Origin: Dactylorhiza incarnata
Taxonomy: Eukaryota > Streptophyta > Magnoliopsida > Asparagales > Orchidaceae
Length of the DNA stretch: 64,000 nucleotides
NCBI GenBank assembly: GCA_033032865.1
Contig: JAWHQI010000064.1
Location: forward strand, 7,936,001 to 8,000,000
Direction of reading: 5' to 3'
Made by a program: the position numbers and the translations under genes. A model generated the notes under the pieces. It had not been told where the DNA came from. It saw only the letters and a program-made list of their open reading frames with translations, and ran no database searches. Below, in pieces: positions 62,997-64,000 of the stretch (positions within the stretch are counted from its first letter, which is position 1; each line of letters starts with the position of its first letter).

Positions 62997-64000
62997 TTGT
63001 ATCAGAGATAGGTTGGTCAAAAAGGACTTAACAGACTGACCAGATCCTACATAGGTGTAGTCAAATCTCAATGCAATGGCTTCCAATGGAGTTCAGAAGG
63101 AAATGGGGTCAATGAAGCTGCCAATATGCAAAGAAGAAACATTTGACATTTGGAAGCAAAGGGTTAGGCTTTTCATGGAAGCATCAGACCCTAGGATTTT
63201 TATCACTGTCCAGGAGGGTCCCTTTTTTATCACAAAGCCCTCCACCATTGATCCTACTAGGCAGGTAGGTAGGTCATACACTGAAATGGCAAGGGATGAG
63301 ATTGCATTGGCAACAATGGATAAAAGAGCCAAAAAATTATAGTCAATGCAATTGATGACTCTACATTCTAAAACTTGGTACACTGTGAGACTGCCAAGGA
63401 CATGTGGGATACACTAATAGTGTACATGGAAGGGACTGAAGTGGTGAGGGAGTATAAGAAATCCCTCCTCAATCAGGAATAAGAAGCCTTCAGGCAACAA
63501 AGCCCAAAATGCATAGTTGATTGCTATGAAAGATTCTTCAGGATAGTAAATGAGTCGAGGACCTATGAAAGGACCTTCACTCATTATGAGCCTAATGACA
63601 AATTCCTAAGGTCTCTAACTAGAGACTGGGATACCAAGATCTATGCCATCAGGGAGGTGGCAAAGCTGGGTGAGATTTCTCCTCATACTTTGTTTGGAAA
63701 GTTGCTCTCTTATGAGATACAACTATCTGCCAAGAAGGAGGAGGACACTTCCTTCAGGCCTCATGCAAGGGAAAGGACTGTGTCCATCAAGGCTGAGGGC
63801 TCTATGAAGAGCAAGGCAAGGATGCCTACACCTCCAAGGAAGGCTGCTGGCTCAGAAAATTCTGAGCCCAGCTCATCTGATAGCAGCTCTTCTGATGAAG
63901 AGTTTGTTGCCTTCTCAAGGTAGTTCAAGAAGATGATGAGGAGAAAGCAGTGGAAGAATAAGCCTTCCTCCTCCTCACATCCCAGGAAGGATCTCAACAG
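62997..64000 (+). pseudogene. Primer-binding site and gag start of element C, runs off the window
   Basis: ATG at 63076 (MASNGVQKEMGSMKLPICKE). Similar throughout to the element B gag (FDIWKQRVRLFMEASDPRIF, IVYMEGTEVVRE, NDKFLRSL, FGKLLSYEIQLS). It is broken by a stop/frameshift near 63342, a TAA near 63481 and a TAG near 63922, so it is not functional. The rest of the element lies beyond the right edge. Confidence 0.83.

Overview
The window is a repeat-packed stretch of a large angiosperm nuclear genome. One host gene is recognisable: a minus-strand phosphatase of the plant PTPMT1/DSP8 family (phosphatidylglycerophosphate phosphatase-like), spread over 1639-28440. Its first five coding exons have canonical GT-AG borders and compatible phases. 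The last exon(s) are not seen and probably lie beyond the left edge. Intron 3 is about 21.9 kb and almost entirely transposable elements (TEs). Nothing bacterial, no CRISPR array and no rRNA or tRNA gene was seen.

Layout. 1-28440: the phosphatase gene. Intron 3 holds a 5'-truncated RTE-type LINE (2857-5991, 14-bp target-site duplication, TSD). That LINE contains a hAT element (3312-5341, 8-bp TSD), which in turn contains a Harbinger-type MITE (4541-4759, TSD TAA). The intron also holds a decayed copia split by a short hAT, a deleted Sirevirus-like element A (9069-13478, TSD AATTT), a nearly complete minus-strand copia (15501-20829) next to a truncated sister copy, and a hAT transposase relic with an internal tandem duplication. 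Intron 1 holds a copia gag relic. 28441-30860: gene upstream region, a 990-bp Harbinger-type non-autonomous element and a LINE tail fragment. 30866-39242: a Ty3/gypsy Tat-like element (TSD TATAT) with gag but no pol, a 45-bp repeat array and a spliced antisense ORF. 40078-50100: a second, decayed Tat-like element, broken by a structurally complete PIF/Harbinger transposon (43912-48443) and a solo LTR (48793-50030). 50101-50765: an LTR-like start with about 158-bp tandem repeats. 50766-64000: Sirevirus-like element C, whose 5' LTR is split by Sirevirus-like element B (51452-62337, TSD TTACT).

How the parts relate. The elements form datable nesting layers. The Harbinger element has both the Myb/SANT-like protein and a DDE transposase with all three acidic residues; its TIR type and an AAACGGAG motif recur in non-autonomous elements here, so it is a candidate helper for them. 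Element B has no pol core but carries two related extra ORFs (one in the env-like position), each with its own TATA box. The array of GCGTCGA motifs upstream of the second one matches the array upstream of the LTR TATA box, which suggests an internal second promoter under the same control. Several LTR or leader families carry private arrays of short CpG-containing motifs. All assignments were made by reading the sequence; no database search was run.
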